A DNA stretch of 64,000 nt from Thozetella sp. PMI_491 (lineage: Eukaryota; Ascomycota; Sordariomycetes; Chaetosphaeriales; Chaetosphaeriaceae). The stretch lies in assembly GCA_021432635.1 (NCBI GenBank), contig MU270032.1:806001-870000 (forward strand), in the 5' to 3' direction. Positions 11,558-22,467 of the stretch are shown here, in pieces; position 1 is the stretch's first letter; the number at the start of each line of letters is the position of its first letter. Below the pieces are notes generated by a model that saw only the letters and a list, made by a program, of their open reading frames with translations, ran no database searches and was not told where the DNA came from. Both the position numbers and the translations under genes were made by a program.

Positions 11558-12870
11558 GTTTGATTAGAAAGGCTCGGCAGAGGCTAGAAGCGTGTCTACT
11601 TCCTTGAGCGCTCATTGTGGTTCGGGAATAAAATGTCTGCAGTGTACTAAATATGTGCCCTTCCCTATACACGGTAAGGCTATCCCCGCATCCTTTTTCT
11701 CACAATCCTCCCCCGGGGGGCGCCATGATCCTCTCTCTTGATCCGAAGCCAGCGAACTTTGCAGGGAGCTGCCATGCTGACAGAATCAACGCAAACGGGC
11801 AGGTGCGATCGCATACTGTCGGGCTGAGGATCCAGCCTACCGCCAACACTTGCGGATACTTGAAGCCGATGGGGCTTTGGCGGGGTTTTGGCGCCCGCAA
11901 CGGGTAGGATGCATAAGCAACCTAGCCTAGTGAGAAGTCCAAGCCTGTGATTTTTTTTTTCAGGCTGCAAGATCAACGACGGTGTGGGTGGCCCCCACGG
12001 TCTAGAAGGAGTCTCTACGGTATTGTCTTGGAACAGCCTCAAGTGCGTCTTGAGACCTTACTAATAGCGTCGCACTAGGCGGCTCATCATGATGGGACTT
12101 TTTTTTTCAGCTGTCGTGTCGGTCGCTCTCGGCGGCTCTGGAGTCAACACTTTGCTGGGTCCTTTCCGCGTAGTCTCACTAGCCGGTGGCTGAGTTAGGA
12201 TTCGAGCCATGTCTATCTTAGTAACCACGGCAGTTAGCCCTCGATTGGGGGCGAGACTAATGTATTGCGATATACGAGTTTACGTGGCGATGCGCATCAT
12301 TGGACATCGGGGGAGCTGGCTTAGAGCGGACGAAGAATGTAACTTTGGTTCCGACCTACACTTCCGGACCATCGAGGTGGCATGTCGGGGCTAGGCATTC
12401 GTAGAGATTCGTTTGCAGCTAATTGCACAGATGGTCAACTCTCCGCTCCCCACACGACTTTGGGCAAAGACAACACTTTCTCATGCCTTGAGGATATTTT
12501 AAATCGGTCTTATCTTTCTTTTGTTCTTGATAATGGCCAATCTATTTGATTTCGGCTTTCTATTCTGAACTAGCCAACTCATTCTCATTCTTTTTTGGCT
12601 AGTTAGGTCGTACGTAGGTGAAGGTATATAACTTACCTCTGTGCACAGCGCCCATCCAGATTGATACACATCTCACAGCAGCTGCGATAAAGTTTAGCAG
12701 CACAGCGGGTGATTTTACGATAAATTCAGTCATCCCATGGTACGGGGGTGTAGAGAAATACTCAGCGCGGCCCAGGTACCTCAAGTTGATATCGGCTTTG
12801 CACGTCGTCTCGCACGAGACAGCTTTGCCGAACGGTGTCAGGGTAGTCTCCATCGTACTGGTGATAATGT
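11558..12870. other. Intergenic, no supported gene
   Basis: Contains the presumed promoter of the DUF3433 gene on its left edge. Short ORFs exist on both strands, including a mirrored pair at 12599-12877, but none carries a known motif or splice continuation. Confidence 0.45.
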
Positions 12871-12903
12871 AGTCCAAGGTCCCACATAAAGGGACCGTGG
12901 ACT
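12871..12903. repeat. Near-perfect inverted repeat (hairpin)
   Basis: The arms GTCCAAGGTCCC (12872-12883) and GGGACCGTGGAC (12891-12902) pair at 11 of 12 positions around the 7-nt loop ACATAAA, and a flanking A-T pair extends the stem by one. It is followed by TTTT. It could be a terminator-like hairpin, a MITE remnant or chance; no gene ends immediately before it. Confidence 0.5.
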
Positions 12904-13391
12904 TTTAAATCACCAAGTAGAACGCTTATCAGATTCGACTCGCTAAAGCCTATTTCTGCCAGACGGCGAACAAGCTGGAGTCGAGAGACTAAAAGGTATT
13001 TACGAACTGCTCCCTAATAGACGGCAACACTCGAAAATAGTAATAGGAATAAGCACCTCTGCTATGGTTTAATGCTAATAACTAGTAACCGTTTTTAGTA
13101 TAAGCTATAATTACCAAAGTTGGTAATTGAGGCGGTTGCGTCAGTGCAATTACCTAAACTCTCGAATTTGAGCTTCCTGGTCCCGGCGCCCAAAATCCTG
13201 AGTCAGGAACGAACGCTAGCTGCGACCGGCTGTCATCGCTAGGGCGCGCACGTTACCCGAAAAAAAAAGCCGGTGGCCCACCAAAGGACTGGATTAAATA
13301 GCGCCTACACATTCTTAGCATCAACGGATGCTGCTAAACTCTCCAAAATTATATGACCAGCCTCTGACTCACCAGACGCACTTCTCGGCCG
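12904..13391. other. Intergenic upstream of the MCT-type transporter
   Basis: AT-rich with no gene. A GGATTAAATAG element about 100 bp upstream of the ATG at 13392 is the best TATA-like candidate. Confidence 0.4.
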
Positions 13392-14985
13392 ATGGCAACG
13401 ACAACCTCCACCACTACGAGCATTCAGCTCAATACACTGGGACCTTTCAGTAGCCTCGCATCCACGCGGGATGCTTCCACCGCTAGCGTAGACCGCCCGT
13501 CAGACAGGGACACAGACGACCCGGTGCTAGAGGCATCCCGTCTCGCCGACAGTGCCGTGCCCGATGGCGGCTACGGCTGGGTCGTCATCATGGGCGCCGC
13601 TGTTGTGTCGTGGTGGTACACAGGCTTGAGCTACAGCTGGGGCGTAATGCAAGCGGCGCTCGTGCGGGACAACCTCTCGTCGCCTGCCACCTTGTCCTTC
13701 GTCGGCTCGGTATCAACCGCACTAATTGCTGCACTCGCCATTGTCAACGCACGCGCTATTCGCTGGCTGGGTGCACAGCGGACGGGGATACTTGGTGTCC
13801 TGTTTCTCGGCATCTCAACGCTGCTCAGCAGCTTCGCCGTTAAAAACATTGCCGGACTGTTCTTCACCAGTGGTATTCTACTAGGGTTGGGCATGAGGTA
13901 CGCGTTCACTCCCTTGAAGGTGCTTTAGCTCTTTTTTTGACCATAGAATAACGGTGTATGCTCTAGTCTTTGCTTTATGGTAAGTTGGGAACATCGACCT
14001 CGTGGTCTTAAACGGCATTAACACCCCGGATACTAGACCGTCACCACAACGCCTGCCCAGTATTTCAGCCGCAAGCGTGGGCTTGCGAATGGAATTGTGT
14101 TTGCCGGCGGCGGGCTTGGAGCTTCCATCATCAGCATCACCTTGGACCCTATGATTCAGAAATTTGGGCCAGCCTGGGCCTACCGAGTGCTGGCGTTAGC
14201 TACTCTAGTCACCGGGCTTCCCGCGGCCTGGCTGATCAAGGAACGGGCGCCAATACGCACTGCAGGATTCATCGAATGGTAAGTGGAGGCGATCACGCAC
14301 GTAACGGCCGTTAACCAATTTCCAGGAACCTTTTCCGAGACCTCAAGTTCCTGCTAGTCTTCGCTACCGGGTTTATCGGCACATTCCCCCTCTTTGTGGC
14401 ACCCTTCTTCCTCCCCATGTATAGCGTGTCGATTGGGTTCTCGCCCAGTACCGGAGCCGCTCTTCTCGCAGGGTTTAATTTCTCCTCAGCCGTCGGGCGC
14501 ATTATGAGTGGGTATTTCTGCGACAAGCTGGGGCCTCTCAACACTCTCTTTACGGCCCTGCTCCTCACCGCCCTGAGTATGCTGGCTCTGTGGCCGACTT
14601 CGACGACCTTGGCCCCGCTGATCGCATTTGTCATCATCAATGGCGCGGCCAACGGTGGCTTCTTTGCTACCATGGCCACTGTCGTCGGCAACACGTTTGG
14701 CTCTGCCCGTGTAGCAGTGGCTATGGGAATGGTCGTCACAGGATGGGGTGCTGGCTACTTGATGGTTAGTAGGAGGTCGCTACCATTTCGATGAATGGCT
14801 TCTTACCTCTTGTTTAGGGTGCACCCATTGCGGGCTACCTGCTCGATGCCTACGGTGGCGCAGACAATGGACTCCAAGCGTATCGACCCGCTATGTTCTA
14901 TGCAGGGTCACTTGCGCTTGCGGCGGCTGGGCTTATCGCAATGATGCGATTGAGAATCAGCACGAAACTTCTCCAAAAGCTATAA
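13392..14985 (+). CDS. MFS transporter, monocarboxylate (MCT) type
   Basis: Five exons (13392-13897, 13967-13979, 14037-14278, 14326-14764, 14818-14985) give 455 residues. The fungal MCT signature PDGGYGWVV lies at about residues 56-64 after a Ser/Thr-rich cytosolic N-terminus, and twelve hydrophobic segments follow. The second exon is only 13 nt. It restores the conserved stretch from the GLGM turn through SLCFM into PAQYFSRKRGLANG, and the longer alternative exon would hit a TGA. Other family features are FAGGGLGASI, the DKLGP loop and GAPIAGYLLDAYGG. Family members move short monocarboxylates, riboflavin-like compounds or pathway intermediates across the plasma membrane by facilitated or proton-coupled transport. 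The substrate here cannot be read from the sequence. Transcription is away from the DUF3433 gene. Confidence 0.9.
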
Positions 14986-15700
14986 ATTGGGGAGCACAAC
15001 TGATCTTCGTGGAGTTTCGAGCCTGATACTCATCCAGGCATGCCAAATCGCTCCTACCATATCCTGGACTCTTCGGAGCGAGAAAGTCTCAAGGGTCGTT
15101 TAGACTCCGCTGCTATCGGATATCATTTCGTCCAAAAGCGGGTTTAAGTAGATGTTCTTGGATTCACTTTTACTGCTTTAGCCTGCATTTACACAGCACA
15201 ATTAAAAGTATTATGGCAACATATCTCGAAGAAGCGTAACTAGCTTATTGTCTTCTTTCCGATGTTGTTTCAACGAATGTGATATATTCCAACCGCTGAT
15301 ATCGAGCTATACGTACGCCTTCATTCATGAACTTGGACGTTCCTTATTTTTCTCAAGAGCCTCTTTATGATACGGAGATGCCCTGCGGTAGTCGTAAGTT
15401 TAAGTGATGCTCGCTCGTGATCCCGTCTGATAATAAGATAGTGAGGGAGAACATTTGTCGTACAACTACGCGAAAACAGGTAGCTGGAGCATCTGGTACA
15501 AAAGAGAGCTGATCGTATTGATCTGTCTAATGGCAGAGAGGGAGCTCAGCCGCTCTTATATAGCCGCCAGCGGGCTGGGGCTCCCTGGCCCCGTGTACTG
15601 TATCTTAGTGGCGTTGATGCCAGCCACGGTTCCAGTTCGACCAGCTGTAGCGGTCACGTGCACTAAGAAACGTGGGGACTTTGTACGACAACATTAAAAG
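14986..15700. other. Intergenic, 3' flanks of convergent genes
   Basis: Lies between the stop of the MCT transporter and the stop of the minus-strand secreted protein. One 80-codon ORF (15455-15697) has no recognisable feature. No gene is supported. Confidence 0.5.
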
Positions 15701-16310
15701 CTACCTCCTTCGTCGACACATCTTTTTAGTTCCTGGCCCACAGACCTCCTCCGGGGGCTGCTTCGGCGGGGCTGGTGAAGTTAGGTGGTAAACCTGGACC
15801 TGGCTTTTATCCGGGCTAGTAGCTGTGACCGTCATTCCGTCCGAACTGGTTGACAAAGTCCACCCGAGCAGAGTGTTCTTTATCCAGCTCACCACCGAGC
15901 TCCAGTCGATGCTCTTGAGCACGTTGAACACTTTGATGACAGTCTGAATTTTGCCCCAGACTTTGCTGAGCCAGGAACCGAAGCTCTGAGTAGAGGTTCT
16001 GTCGGACGAGGTTGAGACAGTTTGAACAGTGGCCTTGAGGGATGAGGTATCCACTGTAGTCGGGATGCAGGGCGTGTATTGATTCATAAGATCACCGATT
16101 GTCACGGTCTGCCGACGGACCCGAGCGATGCTTCCGCCGCCTAGCGGGGTACCTAGGGAACATTTTAGAACAAGCTAACATGGCAGGGGGAGTCGATTAG
16201 TACTTACAACCTGTTTGCGGGACGGGAGTACTGAATGCAACTTGACACTGCAGTAGTATCAACACGCCCAGTAGAAGGAGCGGGGAGTAACGAGTAATGA
16301 AGGAAGCCAT
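15701..16310 (-). CDS. Small secreted protein with Kex2-type site
   Basis: Two exons on the minus strand, 16310-16208 and 16152-15701, joined over a GTAAGT...CCCTAG intron, encode 184 residues. Residues 1-27 form a clear signal peptide (MASFITRYSPLLLLGVLILL core, AFS cleavage region). A dibasic RVRR at 45-48 is a likely Kex2 processing site. The mature part has three Cys (63, 172, 180), a Ser/Thr-rich linker, an amphipathic helical stretch at about 92-131 with five Trp, a Pro/Glu segment, and a very basic tail (CRRRR). A TATA-like element sits about 112 bp upstream. I do not recognise a family. Size, secretion signal and processing site are those of an effector-like or propeptide-processed small protein, but no function can be assigned. 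Confidence 0.65.
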
Positions 16311-16421
16311 TTTGATCCCAACGCCCACGGAGGTATGGCTGAGCCTGTGTGAGGAAGCTTAGACTGAGGGATCGTCCTTGCAGGATGCTGCCAACGTTAC
16401 GGCCCGAGGAGGGAGCTACCA

Positions 16422-16429
16422 CTTTTATA
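16422..16429 (-). promoter_or_regulatory. TATA box of the small secreted protein gene
   Basis: TATAAAAG read on the minus strand, about 112 bp upstream of the start codon at 16310. Position and sequence fit a core promoter element. Confidence 0.5.
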
Positions 16430-17578
16430 CACAAGATTACTCATACATGTCCTGAGTCCCATGTTTATGTGGCGCTCTCGAATTCATCTTAGGAAAGCCC
16501 AATCCCGACCTCAGTGCACGGAGTGGGACTTTGGTGGCATGTGCCGTAGTTCGGGCTCAGCTAGGATTGACACGGACAGCCAGTGTCGAGTTTGTTTGTC
16601 GGGGCGCCTAGAAACATAGCTGAACCTTAGAAGAAGGATTTCTGAGCCATCGCATACCAAAGGAAAGTCTAGATAGGCCTGTCTTCTGGGGCTGATCCCT
16701 GCACTAAGACAAAGATGTCTCACCTACTAGCGTGCCCCAGCTGCCGACCATCAGATGACAGGAGAGAAGTACGAGCAGCATCGCCAACGCCAAAAAGAAT
16801 GCTTCATGATCACATGAGAACCCGCCTAAACCTACAGACCAACGTGAAACAGGCAATCAAAAACGACTCGGAGGCTGTTCAGCTGTGGTGGCTCCCACTG
16901 CTCAGCCAATTACCGCTAGAGGCATAATTCATGTCAAGGTTTACCGGGCACCTCTCCCAGGGGCATTTCCACGCCAGAAGTCCAAGACTGGGAGGTTTGC
17001 TGTGGTGTGCCGAACGGCTTAAAAGGCCTGACTGGCTCGTATACGTCTCAAGAGTATGGGTATAGGATAACCCTGCTGCATAAACAGGTAAGGACATGTT
17101 TTCGCCTCGCCGAAGGCACTGAGTTCTCATCGTACTATTCACTTCAATTCAGCAAGAAAGACCATTTTTAGCAAGAATATTTTCTCGCTTAATATATTTA
17201 CACGAGTAGAGTGCGGCGTATTTGATACTCTAGCGTGGTAAAAAATTTTAAATTTTTTTGGCTGGAGGCACGGCAAAGTAATAGCCATCGGGTTTAACCC
17301 GAAATGAAGTTGGGTTCAAATATCGCTGTCGGTCTAGCTTGAGCCCTGCATTTCGTATCCTAAATAGGAAGGCCAGTGGCCGCGATTGTGGATAGGTGAG
17401 TCATAACATATATGCACGCTCATCGATATAAGGCCTAGCTTTCGGCTATCTTTCCTCTTAGCACATCTTCACATCGAAAACCAAATCTTCCAAACATTCA
17501 CTTCCACGTCTACAATTTTCTGAAAGCTTGCCAGCGCGAGGCTGTCAAGCAGCGTACCATTGTACCTTTGAGATTGCT
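16430..17578. other. Intergenic between divergent genes
   Basis: Shared upstream region of the small secreted protein (minus) and the serine hydrolase (plus). TATAAGG at 17427-17433, about 150 bp before the ATG at 17579, is a possible TATA element for the hydrolase. No gene is supported inside. Confidence 0.5.
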
Positions 17579-19467
17579 ATGGAGAGTGGCCACAACAGCA
17601 CACCTGCTTCGGGACCTGAGCAACCCCTGGGGGGAGGGGCGTCGCCCTGCCCCCTGAACGAAGAGTTCGACAAGCTTGTCGAGGATCTTCTCGAGGAATG
17701 GCATGTTCCAGGCCTCGCTATTGCTGTCATTGATGGAGACAGTACATGGACTAAGGTAGGAGCTAGTTCTTAGCTTGTCGCAATCGTCGCTCGTGCGAGC
17801 CTAATCATCGGGATGGGCGGGGCACTATCATACCTCTTCTTTATCCCACGTTGGCAATGCTACCTCTATGTCTTGCTTGCCTATGTGCCTACTCTACGTC
17901 TATACTGAAACGCACCAATATAGGGCTACGGGGTCGCCGAGGTGACATCGAACACTCCGGTCACACCCAATACCATCTTTTGCAGTTGCAGCACCACTAA
18001 GGCATTTACTGCCGCCACTGTAGCACAGCTCATCGACTCTGGAAAATACGAGAACCCCAGTTTTCCTGGTAAAAAGGTCGACTGGAAGACGCCTATCGCT
18101 GACATCCTACGAGACGACTTTGTTCTCCAGGACGATTGGGCAACTGCCAACCTCACTCTCGAAGATGCTCTGTCCCACCGCACGGGTTTTCCTAACCAGC
18201 AGCTCATGTATGGCAGCAAAGGGGCCTCCGTAAAGAGCTTCGTGCGCGCCTTGCGCCATGTTCCCTTGAATATGTCGCCAAGGACCCGATTTCAGTATAC
18301 AAATTCGATGTATGTCGCAGCGAGCCTTGCCATCGAGACGCTCACGTCCCAAAGTCTCGCGGGCGTGTTTCACGACTGGATTTGGAAGCCCCTGGGGATG
18401 GATGAGACGTATTTCACCCCGGAAGATGCTGCCAAGGCCGGCGCGAAGTTGGCAAAGGGATACTACTGGGATGCCGCGGATGGGGCCTACGTAGGGGTCC
18501 CGTATTTGCCTCTGAAGGAGCTCACAGGCGATGGAGCCGCCATGTCGAGCGTCCACGACTACGCGAAGTGGATCCGGGCGCTTCTCAACGAGGACAAGGT
18601 TTTCTCAAAGACCGTTCATGATGAGATCAAGATACCGCGGATTTTCGACTCGCCGACGCCCGGTATATACGACACGCCTCCTGCTTATGCTCTCGGATGG
18701 AGAACCTCGTCATACAAAGGCCATCGCATCTGGACGTAAGTGTAGTACTGCTAGTTTTTCTCGGAGACTGGATGCTAACAGTAAGTCAGGCACAATGGCG
18801 GCACCGATTCTTTCGGTGCTGAGGTCCGCTTCTTACCGGGCCTCAAGTTTGGCATTGTGATATTTGCCAACACCGCCACCAGCTCCAACTATATTGGTCT
18901 GCTCCTCAGCCACAAGCTCATGGATGACAAAATTGGGCTCCCCCAAGACAAACGAGAGGACTGGCCGACCAAGTATGAATGCAACCGATTGTCTGCAGGC
19001 GGTTCAGTGCATAGCTAATTCAAAATAGGTTGCGCGAAAGCTGGGCTCGCCTCATGTCCGTCCCGGACGAGGTAGCGGAATTCCTCTTCCCAGATCGGCC
19101 CAAGGAGGGTCTGAAGCCTGCAGCTCCTCTCACAAGCTATTCTGGAACCTATCTCCACCCGGCCTTTGGCGAACTGAAAGTCGAGGCGGGTGCGCCGCCT
19201 AAACCATTTTGCAAGGGCAACATTGAGCTCTGGGCGACCCGGCCGACTGCCACGTGGGGCTGGACGTTCGAGTTCGAGCATGTTTCGGGTGAATACTGGG
19301 TAGCATACAGCTATCTAGATTCCCTGCCTATCATGCTGCGGAGCACCGGCCGTGTCCAGTTCAAGATCGCGTCGGACGGGCAAGTATCGGGCTTTGAGGT
19401 CGAGTGGGACATTCATGCACCGGGAGGTGCAGGCTCCGGCAAGTTCACATTTGCGAAGATCGCTTGA
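17579..19467 (+). CDS. Beta-lactamase-fold serine hydrolase (penicillin-binding-protein-like)
   Basis: Four exons (17579-17755, 17924-18735, 18790-18972, 19029-19467) join in frame into 536 residues. The fold's three catalytic elements are all visible: the S-x-x-K motif STTK at 82-85 (nucleophile Ser82, base Lys85), Y-T-N at 184-186, and H-N-G-G-T at 331-335 in place of the classical KTG. A C-terminal beta-rich domain (about 370-536) resembles the lipocalin-like extension of fungal members. The start at 17579 was chosen as the first ATG of the open frame; no signal peptide follows it, so the enzyme is probably cytosolic. Fungal relatives include esterases, transesterases of the LovD type and D-amino-acid peptidases, so the substrate cannot be set. 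No biosynthetic megasynthase lies nearby to suggest an acyltransferase role. Confidence 0.9.
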
Positions 19468-19922
19468 TGAGTACAGGGATGCGCGTACCAAAGGAAGAAG
19501 ACAGCTACATATTCAGTCTAAACGCTACTGGCGAAAGGTAAAAAAAAAAAAAAAATAGAAGTCGAATTAGTTTCTTAACGATATGTGCGTACGTATGCCC
19601 ATGCCGACCTTACGTATGCGTCCTGCAGCGAAGTCCAATGGAATGGCCAGCTGAGGAGCGGCACAGTCTGCATGTCAGAACGCAAAGGTATCCACTGTGC
19701 TCGGCGGTCGCGCCTGCCTCTTTAGGCGTCATCACGCAAAAGGCGGGGACGACGAAGGCAGAAATGCTTTTAAATCTTGAGGCCTTGGTTCTCAGCCTCG
19801 GGCATTCCTCCTCTCTGCTAAACGACGATACTTATACTGTTATTTCTATCTGAAGACGGCGGAGCCTCTAGGTACAGTGACTGTCCAATCGCGGGTGGAT
19901 CTCAGGTAAAGAGCACATCGTT
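19468..19922. other. Intergenic with poly(A) tract
   Basis: Holds the 3' end of the hydrolase gene and a 16-nt A run near 19541-19556. No gene is supported. Confidence 0.5.
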
Positions 19923-20525
19923 ATGGGGCTCCCCATGTTCGAAAATGCGGGCACCCTCATTCACGTCTCCAGAGAGGTGCGCCGAATCGTCAAAAATGGG
20001 GCGATCACAGCCCAGAGCGACTGTATCAGCGAGCGGGCCTCGCTGAAAGACCACTATCGCGTGCTCAAGTGCCGCGTCAAGGCATTAGGGTCGCGAAGCC
20101 TACACAGGGCCAAGGGGAAGACGAAATCCTGGACGTCGGCACTGAGGCGGGTTGGCCGACGCAAGCAAGATCTGCAGAGACCCCCTCTGAGCCTCGAGCC
20201 ATCTACCTCTCAGGAAGTGGCGACAACAACCCAGTAGGTGCACCTTCGCGCAGCTGCCCCAACCATGAATACTCCTCTGACCCGCAGCAGGAAGAAAAAG
20301 GCGGCTGGAAAGAGAAGCACGAACCGCTGCGTCGCGACTGGGGCAGTCGTAGGCGGTGTTGCCGGCTGTCTGGCGGGCGCGAAGATGGGCGCTAGATTCG
20401 GCACGATGGTGGGCGGCAAAGTGGGATCGTTCATCGGGGCGGGACTAGGAACCGTCCTCGGCGGCGTGTTCGGGGTCATCATTGGAGCGGTCGTTGGGGG
20501 CTGGCTCAGCTTCTGGCTTCCCTAA
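19923..20525 (+). CDS. Possible glycine-zipper membrane protein
   Basis: Two ORFs in the same frame are separated by one TAG at 20235-20237. A 54-nt intron (20234-20287, GTAGGT...TCTGACCCGCAG) would remove the stop and join them in frame, giving 182 residues from exons 19923-20233 and 20288-20525. The first part is a hydrophilic, basic helical region with no known domain. The last 60 residues are a dense glycine zipper with G-x3-G spacing throughout (VVGGVAGCLAG ... VGSFIGAGLGTVLGGVFG), preceded by a Lys/Arg cluster and ending in WLSFWLP. Such zippers pack helices in membranes or form oligomers. If there is no intron, a separate ORF from the ATG at 20265 would carry the zipper alone. Function is unknown, and it could be a degenerate gene. 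Confidence 0.4.
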
Positions 20526-21459
20526 CTTCATATTCCACAGACCTCGCACACTGGAACATGCATGCAACAATGAACGGTCGATCGGCTATCAAAGACTACT
20601 GCGAGATCAGCCGTGTTTAAATCCGGCATTGGGTGCGAACCATGTGAGTGACCGCAGAAACAAACGACAGCTGCGGCCTATTGTCGTTGCCGATCTTCTG
20701 CTCAAATGGCAATGCCTCTTTGACACAGCACCCGCTCATTGTTGCACTGCTGGCTCTAATGCAGCTTTCGAATAGCTGCTTCGTCTTTATCTGCCTCCCC
20801 GAGGTGTCGATCGCATCGACGAGCCAAACTACTGGATGGTTAACTGGAAGCCCATGAAGGAACGCATGTCTTACGGGTCCAGGCAGCATTCGCTTCTATT
20901 AGTCCTGGCTAGAAACTGGCCTCCGAAGCATCTATATATAACGATAGCTACATGATCAAGCAGTAGATAGAACTATGCAGGAAGACAGCTGGCTTATGTT
21001 TCTTCCTTGTACTGATACAGCACATTCTCTCTGCAATGAGCTCCATGCAGAATGAGCCAGACAACCTCACGGCAGATGAGGTGATGCCTCTACATGCTTT
21101 CGATGACACGGTGTTCAGACCGTCTGATGACCGTGACCGTGTTACTCCGCTACAACCCCGTTCTAGAAGCCAGCCTGCTGCCAGATGCGCTGATTAGGCT
21201 GCTTCATATCGGATACTGGAGGAAGCTTAGAGGATGACGGAGAATCAATGTAGGTTTGCGAATGCTAATGGATGTATGTGACCAGGGCGGCAGTTGGCCA
21301 GCTGGCGCAAGGAAGCCTGAGGGCCTTTAAGCAACCACGTGATATGCAATTAAAACTGTAGCTCCCAGCCGCGCCAAATTCCAAAAAGTTTTATATCTTA
21401 TGCGACTCGGTGGCAGAGCTGACCCCGCCATTCTTCGTGGTGCCGATGTAAGCAAGAGG
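20526..21459. other. Intergenic, no supported gene
   Basis: No recognisable coding or RNA feature. Small overlapping ORFs only. Confidence 0.45.
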
Positions 21460-21528
21460 GACTTCTGCCTTGACTTCTGCCTTCTGTCTTGACTTCTACC
21501 TTCTGTCTTGACTTCTGCCTTCTGCTTT
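21460..21528. repeat. 19-bp tandem repeat, three copies plus partial
   Basis: The unit GACTTCTGCCTTCTGTCTT is repeated at 21472, 21491 and 21510 with one or two changes per copy, and a partial copy starts at 21460. It is a pyrimidine-rich minisatellite of unknown significance. Confidence 0.8.
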
Positions 21529-21972
21529 CTCCTAGTAACCAGACTGTCGATACTATCTACCTAGTCCTTCATTCCTCCATACGATCCAGATCGAACGGAT
21601 TAAAGGATAGGTTAACAGGCAGGGGGCATGATAGGTCAGGTCAACGAATATCTCCACTATTCCCATCGACGGGCTCCGTGGCGCCAACTTGCAATACCAG
21701 AAATTAATCGATATCAAGTTAGCCTTACGAGTACGACATCTTCTCAGTATCCAAGCCCATAACTTTCCCTGCCGATCGTACCGACAGGCCCTGCTTCTCG
21801 AAGCTAAGATCTATACATAGACGTTATATTCACCTGCTAGGACTGTTCACTATATTCTCACAAGAATACCAAACCAAGCTCAGGGAAAGAATCGCAAAGT
21901 CGAGGACAAGCCGAGCCAGTGCGTCTTGAGAGGCCCAAATCGACCTAGTGGATCGTAACCTCTAGAGAAACT

Positions 21973-22266
21973 ATGACTACTAGAGCGCCAAACTCCACCA
22001 CAGATGAGCCGGCTACCGCCCAAACAGCTACCGCCCAGGAAAGACCGGCAGGCATCCCCCTGTATAAACCCCAGGACATGCGGACCGTGTCGTTGTTGAC
22101 CGACCAAGAGAAGATCAAGTATGAGAGAGGCCTTACCGTCATCTGGCGCATGCATGACAATGCGCCGCAGGGCTCTCCGGAAAGAACTGAGGCCATGGAA
22201 AAGATCATGAAATTCGGTGAGATGTTCGTTCAGAAGATGCAGGCTCGTGAGAACCAGACTCTATAG
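21973..22266 (+). pseudogene. Short ORF, probable fragment of a larger protein
   Basis: A 97-codon ORF encodes a Thr/Ala/Pro-rich lead followed by a helical segment (LTDQEKIKYERGLTVIWRMH ... MEKIMKFGEMFVQKMQAR). The helical part looks like a repeated helical module of large fungal nuclear proteins, but I cannot name the family. Immediately after the TAG stop the same frame continues for about 20 codons with coiled-coil-like sequence (KLEAEQLRGEEEE), suggesting the stop is a lesion and this is the truncated relic of a longer gene. No intron would rescue it obviously. It could also be a genuine short gene. Confidence 0.4.
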
Positions 22267-22467
22267 CATAGCAAGCTTGAGGCGGAACAGCTAAGAGGGG
22301 AGGAAGAGGAAATCCAATTTTATCACTAGCCTCAAGCACTTTTCCAAGTAACCCTAGGAGGTCCGGCGAGGGACTTCTCCAGGGTTCATATTTAAAGAAA
22401 CCTTTTCTTGCCAAGAGGCGCAACGACGAGCTAGCCAGTTTCGAACCCTAGGTCTTGTCATACTTCA

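Noticed and set aside
12599-12877. Mirrored ORFs of 84 and 92 codons on opposite strands
   Set aside because: No domain, no splice partner and the same DNA is open on both strands, so neither is supported as a gene.
13947-13979. 33-nt version of exon 2 in the MCT transporter
   Set aside because: Joining it to the next exon makes a TGA at the junction, and it lengthens a conserved loop; the 13-nt exon fits both frame and family.
17270-17340. tRNA-like stretch with a CGGGTTTAACCCG stem-loop and GGTTCAAAT
   Set aside because: The anticodon-like loop has 5 instead of 7 bases and no acceptor or D arm pairs, so it is not a tRNA.
20069-20395. Acidic 108-codon ORF overlapping the glycine-zipper locus in another frame
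   Set aside because: It runs out of frame across the zipper-coding part, which is much more clearly structured; no splice pattern connects it to anything.
21560-21720. Possible solo LTR and primer-binding site (TGGCGCCAACTTG near 21679)
   Set aside because: No matching second LTR, no terminal TG..CA pair or target duplication was found and no retrotransposon protein follows.
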